Below, piece by piece: positions 46,232 through 55,617 of a stretch of DNA of 64,000 nucleotides (position 1 is the first letter of the stretch; the number at the start of each line of letters is the position of its first letter). The stretch is taken from assembly GCA_008923315.1 (NCBI GenBank), contig WBSF01000007.1, forward strand, positions 588,247 through 652,246, in the 5' to 3' direction. The translations under genes and the position numbers were made by a program. This DNA is from Betaproteobacteria bacterium SCN1 (GTDB lineage Bacteria > Pseudomonadota > Gammaproteobacteria > Burkholderiales > Thiobacillaceae). The notes beneath the pieces are model-generated. The model was not told where the DNA came from. It worked only from the letters and a program-made list of their open reading frames with translations, and did not search any database.

Positions 46232-48403
46232 TCAGCCTGCGGCGGGCAGACCGTCGCGGAGCAGCGTTTCCATCCGTCCGGCCGGAACCGGGCGGCTGAA
46301 ATAATACCCCTGCACTTCGTCGCAGCCGTGCTGCCGCAGATATTCGAGGTGCGCGCGGGTTTCCACGCCTTCGGCCACCACGCGCAGGCCCAGCGCATGC
46401 CCGAGCGTGATGATGGCACGCACGATGGCGGCGTCGTCGGGGTCGCTGTCGATGTCGCGCACGAAACTCTTGTCGATTTTCAGACGGTCGACCGGAAAGC
46501 GCTTGAGGTAGCTGAGGCTCGAATAGCCCGTGCCGAAATCGTCCACCGCGATGTCGACCCCGAGTGCCTTGAGCGAACGCATCGCCACGTTGATGCGCTC
46601 GGCGTCGTGCATGACGAAGGATTCGGTCAGTTCGAGTTCCAGCTGGCCGGGCGTCAGCCCGGTGTCGGCCAGGGCGTCGGCCACCGACTGCACGAGGCCG
46701 GTATGGCGAAACTGGATGGGCGAGAGATTCACGGAGACGGCAATCGGCGGCAGGCCGGCCTCGCGCCAGGCCTGCGTCTGCCGGCAGGCTTCGCGCAGGA
46801 TCCACTGACCGATGGGAATGATGAGCCCGGTTTCCTCGGCGATGGAAATGAAGCTGTCGGGCGGCACGATTCCCTTGCCCGGGCAATCCCAGCGGATCAG
46901 GGCCTCCGCGCCGACGATGCGTTCGCTGGCGATGTCGATGCGCGGCTGGTAGTAGACGAGAAACTCGTCGCGTTCCAGCGCGTGGCGCAGGCTGTTGGCC
47001 AGTTCCAGCCGTTCGCTGATCGCAAGGTTCAGCTCGGGCGTATAGAAGTGGTAGGTACTGCGGCCGGAGGCCTTGGCCTGGTACATGGCCGCATCGGCAC
47101 AGCGCAGGAGCGCGTCCGGGTCGGCGCCGTCGCGCGGATAGCAGCTCACGCCGATGCTGCAGCTGATGCCGTATTCCTGGCCGCCATCCACCCAGGGCTG
47201 GGAAATGGCGTCGAGCAGGCGGCCGACGACGGCCAGCATTTCGTCCTCGCTGTGCTGTTCGGCGAGTACCAGCACGAACTCGTCGCCGCCCTGGCGCGCC
47301 ACGGTATCGTTGCCGCGCACGCAGGACTTGAGTCGCGATGCGACTTCGAGCAGCAGGCGATCGCCCACATAGTGGCCGAGACTGTCGTTGATCAGCTTGA
47401 AATGGTCGAGATCGACGAACACGACCGCCGCCATGATGTTTTCGCGCCGGGCGCGGGTGATGGCCTGGTCGATGCGGTCGCGCAGCAGCGAGCGGTTGGG
47501 CAGGCCGGTGAGGCTGTCGTGATTGGCCTGGTATTCGAGTACCGCCTCGTGCTCCTTGCGCTCGGTGATGTCGACGACCGTGCCTTCGTAGAACTGCACA
47601 TTGTCCCCGGTGTCTTTCACCGCACGCGCGTTCTCCGATATCCAGATGATGCTGCCGTCCTTGCGATAGACCTGGGATTCGAAGTTGCGGACGGTGCCGG
47701 TGGTCTGCATTAGCCGCACGAATTCCGCGCGACGGTCCGGCGATACGTAGAGCTGGCGCTGGATGTCGTGCAGGTGCGCGATCAGCGCTTCCGGAGAGGC
47801 ATGGCCGTAGATGCGGGCGAGCGCAGGGTTGGCGCTGAGGTAGCGGCCGTCGGGTGTGGTCTGGAAAATCCCTTCGGTCGCGTGTTCGAACAGGCTCTCG
47901 TACCGGCGCACCGCCTCCCGCAGCATCTCGTCCACGGCCATGCGCTCGGAAATGTCCTGGATGTAACCTTCGATCCAGGCGGGCCGGCCCTCGGCGTCGG
48001 GCACGGCCACGCCGCGTTCCAGCACCCAGCAGACATAGCCATCCGCCCGGAGGATGCGGTACTCGACATCGAAATTGCCGCTTGTCCGGATGCCGGCGTG
48101 AATGACGCGCGATACCCGTTCGCGGTCTTCCGGCAGCGTGAGCTGGTCATACGAAATGCGGCGGTTCAGGACCAGCTCTTCCGGCCGGTAGCCGGTCAGT
48201 TTGTAGCAGCCGTCGCTGACGTACTCCATGGTCCAGTCGGGATCGATCCGGCAACGGTAGATCATGCCGACCAGATTGTCGGTAATCGTGGTGAGCAGGC
48301 GCGTGACGTCGAGTGCGGCCGAGGCTTCGGCGGTATCGCAATTTGAAGCGTCGAATTGCCGGCACGGCACCGGCTGGGGCTTATCGCGTTTCATCCATCG
48401 CAT
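46232..48403 (-). CDS. PAS-GGDEF-EAL cyclic-di-GMP signalling protein
   Basis: About 723 residues. Two PAS domains ([20 protein letters not shown]..., then [20 protein letters not shown]...) precede a GGDEF domain with intact [15 protein letters not shown] active site and an EAL domain with [14 protein letters not shown] and later [13 protein letters not shown]. Both catalytic motifs look intact, so it could make and/or degrade c-di-GMP. There is no membrane segment. The start is uncertain: ATGs at 48403 and 48394 are close together, and the frame stays open to 48742. It diverges from a PEP-CTERM gene, so it may link c-di-GMP to surface proteins. Confidence 0.88.
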   Translation of the reverse strand: MRWMKRDKPQPVPCRQFDASNCDTAEASAALDVTRLLTTITDNLVGMIYRCRIDPDWTMEYVSDGCYKLTGYRPEELVLNRRISYDQLTLPEDRERVSRVIHAGIRTSGNFDVEYRILRADGYVCWVLERGVAVPDAEGRPAWIEGYIQDISERMAVDEMLREAVRRYESLFEHATEGIFQTTPDGRYLSANPALARIYGHASPEALIAHLHDIQRQLYVSPDRRAEFVRLMQTTGTVRNFESQVYRKDGSIIWISENARAVKDTGDNVQFYEGTVVDITERKEHEAVLEYQANHDSLTGLPNRSLLRDRIDQAITRARRENIMAAVVFVDLDHFKLINDSLGHYVGDRLLLEVASRLKSCVRGNDTVARQGGDEFVLVLAEQHSEDEMLAVVGRLLDAISQPWVDGGQEYGISCSIGVSCYPRDGADPDALLRCADAAMYQAKASGRSTYHFYTPELNLAISERLELANSLRHALERDEFLVYYQPRIDIASERIVGAEALIRWDCPGKGIVPPDSFISIAEETGLIIPIGQWILREACRQTQAWREAGLPPIAVSVNLSPIQFRHTGLVQSVADALADTGLTPGQLELELTESFVMHDAERINVAMRSLKALGVDIAVDDFGTGYSSLSYLKRFPVDRLKIDKSFVRDIDSDPDDAAIVRAIITLGHALGLRVVAEGVETRAHLEYLRQHGCDEVQGYYFSRPVPAGRMETLLRDGLPAAG

Positions 48404-48808
48404 GGAGGGTGCAGTCCCGCGCACACGCCGTATGCGGCGCGGCCGGGAGAGATTCGGGATAGACGGCAGTGCATCAACATAGAGCAAATACTGTGCCGAC
48501 TGCCGGATTGGCGTCATTCCGTCAGCAATGCCCGGCCGGCCGGGTGAACACTGCGCCATACTGGTGCAGTGGGCCGTGGCATGCACATTTTCGGATGGCC
48601 GGGCACCAACATGCACCGTGTTCGGCGCATCCGGGCGCACGGCCGCGCCGACCGGTTTCCGGAGGCGGGGCAAAAAATGGAAATCGTGTCGAAAAAACTT
48701 ACGCCCGGAAGCCGGGCGGCTGAGCAATCCATTGAAAATCATTGGGTTGAATTTTTGGAATGCATCTTGCTTGATACCGGAAAACCAAGCCGATAGATGG
48801 AGCCCGCC
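48404..48808. other. Divergent regulatory region between the GGDEF-EAL gene and the PEP-CTERM gene
   Basis: About 400 bases without a convincing gene; the GGDEF-EAL frame is open through most of it but lacks family similarity there. It holds a sigma54-type promoter for the PEP-CTERM gene (48756-48771). Upstream of that is a 21-base dyad ACTGCGCCA / TGGTGCAGT (48550-48570), and ATGCAC...TTCGG direct repeats at 48581 and 48611, 30 bases apart. These are candidate activator sites. Confidence 0.5.
48756..48771 (+). promoter_or_regulatory. Sigma54-type -24/-12 promoter upstream of the THxN-type PEP-CTERM gene
   Basis: TGGAATGCATCTTGCT keeps TGG, A, G and TTGCT of the consensus, with ten bases between GG (48757-48758) and GC (48769-48770). 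It lies 38 bases upstream of the chosen ATG. Same class as the elements before prsT and the first PEP-CTERM gene. Confidence 0.68.
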
Positions 48809-49630
48809 ATGAACAAAATTCTGTTATCCGCCAGTGCCCTTGCCGTTGCGTTTGCTACGGTGCCTGCGCATGCATACGTCATGGAGTGGGGGTATTCCGC
48901 AGACAACACTTTTTCCGCGGCCACCTATACCGCGGGCAGCGGCAGCACGACCGCCGCAGGCCCCGGCGTGACGGCCCTGTCCTGGGGAACGGGCGGGCAG
49001 AGCTCGCTGGTGATCGGCAACAACCCCGCGACGGGCTCGGTCGACACCTTTGTCGGCACTACGCCGCCTCAGAGCGCGCCCTTCCTGGGCAATACGCTGT
49101 CGCTGACGCACAACAACAACGTGATCGACGGGGGGTCGGCGTCGCTGTTGACCGCCACCCTGAGCAGCGCCGTGATCCTGACGCCCCTGAATCCGGTCCA
49201 GGCCGGTTTCCCGATCGGGCCGGTCAACTTCAATATTTCCTTTACGGAAACATCGAATGCCGGCACATGCGCGGTCGCTACCAGCCCGGTGCCGTGCAAC
49301 GATATTTTCGTTCTCACGAGCGGACTGCTGAATTTCGATTTCGATTACGACGCGGGCGATGGCGATGGCCTGGTCAAATATTTCATCAATATCTTCCCGA
49401 CCTCGGGCGGCGTGTTGAGCACGCTGGAAAACTCCGCCTGCACGGCTGCCGGTGCTGCACCGGGCTGTATCGGTTTCTCGACCCCCGAGAACCAGTCCAC
49501 CACGCTGGCTTTCGGCTTCACCATCTCGACCCAGAGGCTGTCGACCGTGCCCGAGCCTGACGTACTCGCCCTGATGGGGCTGGGGCTGCTGGGGCTGGCG
49601 GGCGCCCGTCGCCGCAGCCGAAACGCCTGA
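48809..49630 (+). CDS. THxN-family PEP-CTERM surface protein
   Basis: 273-residue secreted protein. The signal peptide ([20 protein letters not shown] then HAYV) leads to a body with the THxN landmark [13 protein letters not shown] and a beta-rich sequence ending in the sorting signal [20 protein letters not shown] followed by RRRSRNA. The start at 48809 has GGAG upstream; an earlier ATG at 48797 is in frame. It is followed by a strong terminator and preceded by a sigma54-type promoter. It is probably exported and processed by an exosortase encoded elsewhere. Confidence 0.9.
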   Translation: MNKILLSASALAVAFATVPAHAYVMEWGYSADNTFSAATYTAGSGSTTAAGPGVTALSWGTGGQSSLVIGNNPATGSVDTFVGTTPPQSAPFLGNTLSLTHNNNVIDGGSASLLTATLSSAVILTPLNPVQAGFPIGPVNFNISFTETSNAGTCAVATSPVPCNDIFVLTSGLLNFDFDYDAGDGDGLVKYFINIFPTSGGVLSTLENSACTAAGAAPGCIGFSTPENQSTTLAFGFTISTQRLSTVPEPDVLALMGLGLLGLAGARRRSRNA

Positions 49631-49646
49631 TTGCGTTTGACGCGAC

Positions 49647-49675
49647 AAGCCAAGCCTTCCGGGCTTGGCTTTTTT
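49647..49675 (+). terminator. Rho-independent terminator after the THxN PEP-CTERM gene
   Basis: Perfect 10-pair stem AAGCCAAGCC / GGCTTGGCTT with loop TTCCG, then a run of T. Confidence 0.93.
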
Positions 49676-49788
49676 CATGGTGCGTTCGAAAAGCCGGATC
49701 GTCCGCGCCGGCCGTGAACCGCCGCGTACAGGCTTTGTAATCCCCGGGCTTTTCGGTAGGCTTCGGCTCATCAGAGAAAGCCGATTCC

Positions 49789-50640
49789 ATGCATTTCACA
49801 CCCGAATCCTTCCGCGCCTGGCCGAACAAGCGCATCACCCTGCTCGGCATGTCAGGCGTCGGCAAGACGCACATCTCGTCCATGCTGCGTGGCCACGAGT
49901 GGTTCCACTTTTCCGGCGACTACCGCATCGGCACACGCTATCTCGACGAGCCCATTCTCGATCTCATCAAGCAGCAGGCGATGGCCGTGCCGTTCCTGCG
50001 CGAACTGCTCCGGCGCGACTGGATCGACATCAAGAACAACATCAAGATCCATGACCTGGGGCCGGTGCTCACCTTCGTCGGCAAACTGGGCGGCCCGGAA
50101 TGGGGCGGTTTGCCGCTGGACGAATTCACGCGCCGGCAGGCGGCCTACCGCGAAGCGGAGATCGCCGCCATGAAGGACGTGCCGGCGTTCATCCGCAAGG
50201 GGCAGGAAATCTACGGCTACCCGCACTTCGTCAACGATGTCGGCGGCAGTCTGTGCGAGCTCGACGAACCCGGCGTGATCGAGCTGCTGGCCGAGCACAC
50301 GCTCATCCTCTATATCCAGACGACGACGCGCCAGGAAGAGGAAACGCTGATCAAACGCGCGCAGTCCGATCCCAAGCCGCTGTATTTCCGGCCGGCCTTT
50401 CTTGCCGAGCAGCTGCCGCATTATCTGAAGGAGAACAATCTGGAATTCGTCGCCCAGATCGAACCCGACGACTTTGCGCGCTGGGTTTTTCCGCGCCTGT
50501 TTCATTCGCGCCTGCCGCGCTACGAGGCGATTGCCCGGCCGCACGGCTACACGGTCACGTCGCAGGAAGTGGCGCAGGTGCGCGACGAACGCGACTTCGT
50601 GTCGCTGATCGAAACGGCGATCGCACGCAAGGAGCGCTGA
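49789..50640 (+). CDS. P-loop ATPase of unknown function
   Basis: 283-residue soluble protein with Walker A LLGMSGVGKTHIS near residue 18. It starts MHFTPESFRAWPNKRITLLG. The rest (FHFSGDYRIGTRYLDEPILD; YGYPHFVNDVGGSLCELDEP) is not from a family I can name precisely, though the core resembles nucleoside/shikimate-kinase-like P-loop folds. It ends one base before metA, so the two are probably cotranscribed. A role in methionine or nucleotide metabolism is conjecture. Confidence 0.75.
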   Translation: MHFTPESFRAWPNKRITLLGMSGVGKTHISSMLRGHEWFHFSGDYRIGTRYLDEPILDLIKQQAMAVPFLRELLRRDWIDIKNNIKIHDLGPVLTFVGKLGGPEWGGLPLDEFTRRQAAYREAEIAAMKDVPAFIRKGQEIYGYPHFVNDVGGSLCELDEPGVIELLAEHTLILYIQTTTRQEEETLIKRAQSDPKPLYFRPAFLAEQLPHYLKENNLEFVAQIEPDDFARWVFPRLFHSRLPRYEAIARPHGYTVTSQEVAQVRDERDFVSLIETAIARKER

Positions 50641-50641
50641 G

Positions 50642-51694
50642 ATGCCGCTGGTCGCGCACAATGCCCTGCCCACCTTCGAGCGCCTGCGCCGCGACGGCAT
50701 GACGGTGCTGTCGACCGAGCGCGCCGGCAATCAGGTCATTCGCGAGCTCCACATCGGCCTGCTGAACATGATGCCGGATGCCGCACTGGAAGCGACCGAG
50801 CGGCAGTTCTACCGGCTGGTCGGCGAATCCAATCCGATCGCGCAGTTCTACATGCATCCCTTCACGCTGCCGGCCCTGCCGCGCGGCGACAAGGCGCGCG
50901 CGCATATCGAGGCCTATTACGAAAGCTTCGACAGCATTCGCGAGAAAGGTCTGGACGCCCTCATCATCACCGGCGCCAACGTCAGCGGCCCCAGCCTCGC
51001 GGACCAGCCCTTCTGGCTGCCGATGATCGAAGTGATCGACTGGGCGCGCGACCATGTGACTTCGACCCTGTGTTCCTGTCTCGCCACCCATGCGGTGATG
51101 CAGTTCCGTTATGGCCAGACGCGCGTGAAGCAGCCGAAGAAGGTGTGGGGCGTATTCGAGCACCGGGTAGTCGATCCCCGTCACCCGCTGGTGGCCGACG
51201 TCAACACGCGCTTCGACGTGCCGCATTCGCGCTGGAACGATATTTCGCGCGCCCAGTTCGAGGCGGCGGGCATCAGGGTGCTCGCGGAAAGCGCCGGGGG
51301 CGGCGTGCATCTGGCGGTCAGTCCGGACGGGTTCCGCACCGTGTTCTTCCAGGGGCACCCGGAATACGACACCGTGTCGCTGCTCAAGGAGTACAAGCGC
51401 GATGTGCTGCTCGCGGCCGCTGGCCAGCTGCCCGCCTGGCCGCCGTTCCCGGCGCGCACTTTCGATGCGCAGAGCCGGGCGCTGCTGGCCGAGTATGCCG
51501 GCCGCCTGCGTGCGGGCGAGGCGCTCGACTTCCCCGAATCCCTGATCGTGCCCCGGCTGGACAACACCTGGCACGACACGGCCGAGGGCGTGGTCGGCAA
51601 CTGGATCGGCTGCGTCTACCAGATCACGCACAGCGAACGCGGCCTGCCGTTCATGCCGGGTATCGATCCGGACAACCCCCTGGGGCTGGCGTGA
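50642..51694 (+). CDS. metA: MetA-type homoserine O-succinyltransferase
   Basis: 350-residue enzyme acylating homoserine in the first committed step of methionine synthesis. Landmarks are ELHIGLLNMMPDAALEATER, TGANVSGPSLADQPFWLPMI and the catalytic cysteine region TSTLCSCLATHAVMQFRYGQ. The catalytic His is expected in VFFQGHPEYDTVSLLKEY. Many betaproteobacteria use metX-metW instead, so a MetA-type enzyme here is notable. The stop overlaps the GTG start of the following MCE permease gene. The acyl donor (succinyl- or acetyl-CoA) cannot be assigned safely from sequence. Confidence 0.9.
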   Translation: MPLVAHNALPTFERLRRDGMTVLSTERAGNQVIRELHIGLLNMMPDAALEATERQFYRLVGESNPIAQFYMHPFTLPALPRGDKARAHIEAYYESFDSIREKGLDALIITGANVSGPSLADQPFWLPMIEVIDWARDHVTSTLCSCLATHAVMQFRYGQTRVKQPKKVWGVFEHRVVDPRHPLVADVNTRFDVPHSRWNDISRAQFEAAGIRVLAESAGGGVHLAVSPDGFRTVFFQGHPEYDTVSLLKEYKRDVLLAAAGQLPAWPPFPARTFDAQSRALLAEYAGRLRAGEALDFPESLIVPRLDNTWHDTAEGVVGNWIGCVYQITHSERGLPFMPGIDPDNPLGLA

Positions 51695-52785
51695 GCGCAG
51701 CGCAGGCGCGCTACGATTCCGCCGAACACGCCCTCATTGCGAGCGGCGACTGGCATGCGGGAGCCGCCTCCGCGCTGGCCGGCCTGCGCAATCCCGCCGT
51801 ACGCATTCTCGACGGCGCGGCGATCACCCAGCTCGACACCAATGGCGCGTGGCTGCTGCTGAACGCGGCCCGGCCGGATCCGGCCGACCCGATGCCGGAA
51901 CTTCGGGCCTTTCAGCCGGCGCATCGCGCTCTGCTGGAACTGGTGGCGACGCATGCCGGCCCTGCTGCCGAACAGCGGGCCGTACCACGCGAAGGCCTGC
52001 GCGCGCTCACCGGGCGGGGCGCCCTGGCGATGTGGGGGCATCTGGCCGGGTTGCTCGATTTCGTCGGCCGGCTGGCAATGGAAAGCAGCCGGTTGATCGC
52101 TTACCCCGGCCGCTGGCGCTGGCGCGAACTCGGCGCGCAGGTGCGCGACGTCTTCGTCGGCGCGATTCCCATCGTCGCGGGCATGCTTTTCCTGCTCGGC
52201 GTGGTGTTTGCCTATCTGCTCGGCTCGCAGGCGCAGCAGTACGGCGCCAACATCTTCGTCGTCGACGGCCTGCTGATGTCGATCCTGCGCGAAATATCGC
52301 CGGTGATCGTCGCCATCCTCGTCGCCGGCCGGACCGGCGCGGCGATCACCGCCCGGCTCGGCACCATGAAGGTCACCGAGGAAATCGACGCCATCGCCAC
52401 GCTCGGCCTGTCGCCGCTGGCGGTGCTGGTGATTCCGCGCATGCTCGCACTCCTGCTCGCCATGCCGCTCCTGGTCTTCATCGGCGACATCGCGGGCCTG
52501 CTGGGCGGCATGCTGGTGGCGCAGGCACAGCTCGACATTTCCTACTATATGTTCGTCGACCGGATGGCCGATGTGCTGTTGCTTAAAACCCTGCTGGTGG
52601 GGCTGTTCAAGGCGCCGGTGTTTGCCGTCTTCATCGCGCTCATCGCCTGCCGCATGGGGCTTTCGGTCACGCGCGACGCGCGCAGCGTGGGCGCGCACAC
52701 GACCTCCACTGTGGTGCAGAGCCTGGTTGCCATCATCCTGCTCAACGCGATCTTCGCGGTGATGTTCGTCAAGCTGGACATCTGA
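51691..52785 (+). CDS. MlaE-like ABC permease with N-terminal STAS-like domain
   Basis: 364-residue permease of a lipid (MCE) transporter. The first 120 residues are soluble and STAS-like (RNPAVRILDGAAITQLDTNG AWLLL region). The rest is the MlaE/YrbE permease: GAIPIVAGMLFLLGVVFAYL, LREISPVIVAILVAGRTGAA, TARLGTMKVTEEIDAIATLG and the final SVTRDARSVGAHTTSTVVQS. This fused form does the work of MlaB plus MlaE. It starts at a GTG overlapping the metA stop and overlaps the ATPase gene (TGATG). Confidence 0.9.
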   Translation: MSAAQARYDSAEHALIASGDWHAGAASALAGLRNPAVRILDGAAITQLDTNGAWLLLNAARPDPADPMPELRAFQPAHRALLELVATHAGPAAEQRAVPREGLRALTGRGALAMWGHLAGLLDFVGRLAMESSRLIAYPGRWRWRELGAQVRDVFVGAIPIVAGMLFLLGVVFAYLLGSQAQQYGANIFVVDGLLMSILREISPVIVAILVAGRTGAAITARLGTMKVTEEIDAIATLGLSPLAVLVIPRMLALLLAMPLLVFIGDIAGLLGGMLVAQAQLDISYYMFVDRMADVLLLKTLLVGLFKAPVFAVFIALIACRMGLSVTRDARSVGAHTTSTVVQSLVAIILLNAIFAVMFVKLDI

Positions 52786-53552
52786 TGGCGGAGACCATTC
52801 TCGACGTGCGCGCGCTGTCCACCGTGCTGGGTGGAAACAGTATCCACCGTGATCTGTCGCTGTCGGTCGCGCGCGGCGAAGTGGTCGCGCTGATCGGCGG
52901 TTCAGGCACCGGGAAATCGGTGCTGATGCGCGAGATCATCGGTCTGCTGAAACCGCGTGCCGGGTGTATCGAGCTGTTCGGCCAGTCGGTGTGGGAGGCA
53001 ACACCGGAGCAGCTGAATCGTCTGCGCGCCCGTTTCGGCGTGCTGTTTCAGGATGGTGCGTTGTTTTCCTCGCTGTCCGTGGAGGACAACGTCGCCACGC
53101 CGCTGTTCGAGCATACTGCGCTGCCGCACAATCTGTGCCGCCAGCTTGCCCGGCTCAAGCTCAGCCTGGCCAACCTGCCGGCCGACACGGCGAAAAAGAA
53201 GCCGAGCGAACTGTCCGGCGGCATGCGCAAGCGCGTCGCGCTCGCCCGCGCGCTCGCGCTCGATCCCGAGCTGCTGTTTCTCGACGAGCCTACTTCGGGC
53301 CTGGACCCGATCTCGGCGCGCGCGTTCGACAGCCTGATCCGTCTGCTCGCGGATACGCTCGGACTGACCGTATTCCTCGTCACCCATGACTTGGATACAC
53401 TGTTTTCCATCGTCGACCGCATCATCGTCCTGTCGAACGGCCGCGTGCTCGGCAGCGGCAGCATCGCAGAACTCAAGAAAATCGACGATCCGTGGCTGAC
53501 CGCGTATTTCGCGGCCCGCGTACCGGAGGAGACCCCAACGCATGGAAACTGA
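52785..53552 (+). CDS. MlaF-like ABC transporter ATP-binding protein
   Basis: 255-residue ATPase. Walker A is IGGSGTGKSVLM, the Q-loop is GVLFQDGALFSSLSVEDNV, the ABC signature is ELSGGMRKRVALARALALDP, and Walker B is LLFLDEPTSGLDP with switch His in VTHDLD. The SGGMRKR signature is characteristic of the MlaF/MCE-linked group. It energises the permease encoded just upstream. It overlaps the MCE-domain gene by 11 bases. Confidence 0.93.
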   Translation: MAETILDVRALSTVLGGNSIHRDLSLSVARGEVVALIGGSGTGKSVLMREIIGLLKPRAGCIELFGQSVWEATPEQLNRLRARFGVLFQDGALFSSLSVEDNVATPLFEHTALPHNLCRQLARLKLSLANLPADTAKKKPSELSGGMRKRVALARALALDPELLFLDEPTSGLDPISARAFDSLIRLLADTLGLTVFLVTHDLDTLFSIVDRIIVLSNGRVLGSGSIAELKKIDDPWLTAYFAARVPEETPTHGN

Positions 53553-54489
53553 AGGCCGCTATACCCTCGTCGGCACACTGGTGCTGGCCGTGGTCGCGCT
53601 GATGACGCTGGCCATCGTCTGGCTTGCCGGTGCGGCCGACCAGATCGCCTATCAGACGTACACGATCTATTTCAGGCAGCAATCGCTCGACGGTCTGGCC
53701 GTCGGCAGTCCGGTCAAGATGCGCGGCATCAAGATCGGCGTGGTCGACAGCTACCGTTTTGCGCAGGGCAGCGAAGAAGCGGTCAGCGTGACGGCGCGCA
53801 TCGATGAGGGCGTGCCGGTGCGCCAGGGTGCGGCCGCCTACATCAAGCGCAATCTGGTCACCGGTATCGCCGCCGTGGAAATCGACAATGGCGCGGCCGA
53901 CCGGCCGCCGCTCGACAAGGCGCCGTCCGGCGAACGCTATCCCGTCATTGCCGAAGGCAGTTCGGACATCGACAAGGTCGCCACCGCGCTGTCGCGTCTG
54001 GCGGTCAATGGCGCGCAGGTGCTGGAGAAGATGAACGCGCTGATGTCGGACGAGAATCAGCGCGCGATCAGCCAGACGCTCGCCCACCTGAACGAGCTGT
54101 CGGGCCATCTCGCGGCCAACAAGACCAGTCTCGACGCCGCCGTCCAGGGCATTCGCGACGCTTCCGACGAGTTTCGCTTTGCGGGTGCCAGCATCAGCCA
54201 GGCGGCGACCCGCGCCGAAGGCAGCATCACGGATGTGGGGCGCAGCGCGGATGCGGCGCTGCGCGAGGCGGCCACGGCGATGGCCAGGCTGCAGCAGGAC
54301 GCCACCGATATCTCCAGCCGCATCCAGCAGCTCAGCGAAACCGGCACTCTGGAGATCACCAACGTCAGCCGCGACGTGCGCACCAGCGCGGACGTGCTGA
54401 CCACCGCCGGTCAGCGCCTGTCGAATCCGCGCGCCATTCTGTTCGGTCCCGTTCAACAGCAGCTCGGCCCCGGGGAAAGCCTGCCATGA
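53542..54489 (+). CDS. MlaD/PqiB-like MCE-domain membrane-anchored lipid-binding protein
   Basis: 315-residue protein with one N-terminal membrane helix (YTLVGTLVLAVVALMTLAIV), one MCE domain (YTIYFRQQSLDGLAVGSPVK through KRNLVTGIAAVEIDNGA, about residues 38-125) and a long C-terminal helical region (about 150-290). The C-terminal helices suggest a needle or coiled-coil arrangement as in PqiB/YebT-type single-MCE members. It binds phospholipid for transfer between membranes. ATGA-type overlap with the next lipoprotein gene couples translation. Confidence 0.9.
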   Translation: METEGRYTLVGTLVLAVVALMTLAIVWLAGAADQIAYQTYTIYFRQQSLDGLAVGSPVKMRGIKIGVVDSYRFAQGSEEAVSVTARIDEGVPVRQGAAAYIKRNLVTGIAAVEIDNGAADRPPLDKAPSGERYPVIAEGSSDIDKVATALSRLAVNGAQVLEKMNALMSDENQRAISQTLAHLNELSGHLAANKTSLDAAVQGIRDASDEFRFAGASISQAATRAEGSITDVGRSADAALREAATAMARLQQDATDISSRIQQLSETGTLEITNVSRDVRTSADVLTTAGQRLSNPRAILFGPVQQQLGPGESLP

Positions 54490-55091
54490 AACCCTATCTT
54501 GCCCTGGCCGCATGCGCGCTGGCGCTCGCCGGCTGCGTGAATTTCGGCGACCAGCCCGACGCCCCGGCGCCCACCTATTACGTGCTCGACGATGCAACGC
54601 CGGCACGTCCGGCGAGCCAGGGCGCGCCGGACGCGGCTCCCGTCCTGGTCGTGCTCGATACGACCGCCAGCGCCTTTTACGACGCCGACGCGCTGGTGTT
54701 CAGCCGCACGCCCGGTACCCGTGGCCAGTATCAGTTCGCGCGCTGGACCGAGCGGCCCGGCAAGCGCTTCGCCAACCTGCTGCGCAACCGCCTCGATGGC
54801 CAGGGCGCGTGGCGGGTCGTGGGCGCAGGCGGTTACGTGCGCGGGGACTGGATGCTGGATACCGAGCTCGTCGAGTTCTATCACGATGCGACGCAGTCGC
54901 CCGGCGTATTCCGCCTCGTGTTGCGGGCCGAACTGATCGACCTGGGCCAGCGCAGCCTGATCGGCCGGAAAGTGTTCGCCCGGGATGTGCCGCTCGCCAG
55001 CTTCGACGCGGCCGGGGCGGCACAGGCTGCCAACCGGGCCACCGCCGCCGTGCTCGACGAGCTGGATGCCTGGCTGGCATCGTCGCGATAA
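54486..55091 (+). CDS. PqiC-like ABC-transport auxiliary lipoprotein
   Basis: 201-residue lipoprotein with signal MKPYLALAACALALAGCVNF and lipobox LAGC. The start of the mature part (APTYYVLDDATPARPA) and the strand QYQFARWTERPGKRFANLL are characteristic of ABC_trans_aux / PqiC proteins, which sit on the outer membrane and receive lipids from the MCE protein. It takes the place of MlaC/MlaA in a classical Mla operon. The order permease-ATPase-MCE-lipoprotein is frequent in betaproteobacteria. Confidence 0.88.
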   Translation: MKPYLALAACALALAGCVNFGDQPDAPAPTYYVLDDATPARPASQGAPDAAPVLVVLDTTASAFYDADALVFSRTPGTRGQYQFARWTERPGKRFANLLRNRLDGQGAWRVVGAGGYVRGDWMLDTELVEFYHDATQSPGVFRLVLRAELIDLGQRSLIGRKVFARDVPLASFDAAGAAQAANRATAAVLDELDAWLASSR

Positions 55092-55137
55092 GCGCCTACA
55101 CTGGCGTATACAAAGTCCGATAAAACAGGAGGGAGAC

Positions 55138-55566
55138 ATGAAAGCGCTGTTGTTCGCCTGGCTGCTGGGAATCGCGCCGCTGTTCGCGCATGCCGAAATC
55201 GTCCAGCGGTTCGGTCCGCTGGAAATCCATTACAACGCGCTTTCGACCGACGAACTGCTGCCCGACGTCGCGCGCGCGTACAAGATCGAGCGCAGCAAGA
55301 CGCGCGGCCTGTTGACCATGTCCGTCCTGAAACGCGGTGCCGACGGCCGTCTGTCGCCCGTGCTGGCGAAGATCGCGGTCTATGCGACCCATCCCAGCCT
55401 GCAGCTCGCCACCATCGACATGCGCGAAATCCAGGAAGGCACGGCAATCTATTACCTCGGGGAATTCCGCATGACGCCGCCGGCCACGCTCAAGTTCAAC
55501 GCCACGGTCGAAACGGCCGGTGAACCCAGGCGTGAATTGAGCTTCGAGCAGGCTTTCTATAAATAG
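55138..55566 (+). CDS. DUF4426 periplasmic protein
   Basis: 142-residue protein with signal MKALLFAWLLGIAPLFAHA and the DUF4426 core FGPLEIHYNALSTDELLPDV, ARAYKIERSKTRGLLTMSVL and ATHPSLQLATIDMREIQEG. In Pseudomonas a DUF4426 gene follows metXW; here it lies in the same stretch as metA, which may be a meaningful link. The function is unknown. GGAGGG lies ahead of the start. It follows the MCE operon by 46 bases. Confidence 0.85.
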   Translation: MKALLFAWLLGIAPLFAHAEIVQRFGPLEIHYNALSTDELLPDVARAYKIERSKTRGLLTMSVLKRGADGRLSPVLAKIAVYATHPSLQLATIDMREIQEGTAIYYLGEFRMTPPATLKFNATVETAGEPRRELSFEQAFYK

Positions 55567-55617
55567 AGCCCCCGCGAGTCGCGCCGTGGCCCTGTTCGGG
55601 GCGGGCCTCCCCGTGCC

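Noticed and set aside
48404-48742. N-terminal extension of the GGDEF-EAL protein by about 113 residues
   Set aside because: The extra sequence has no domain, is Arg/Pro-rich like untranslated GC-rich DNA, and would cover the candidate activator sites.
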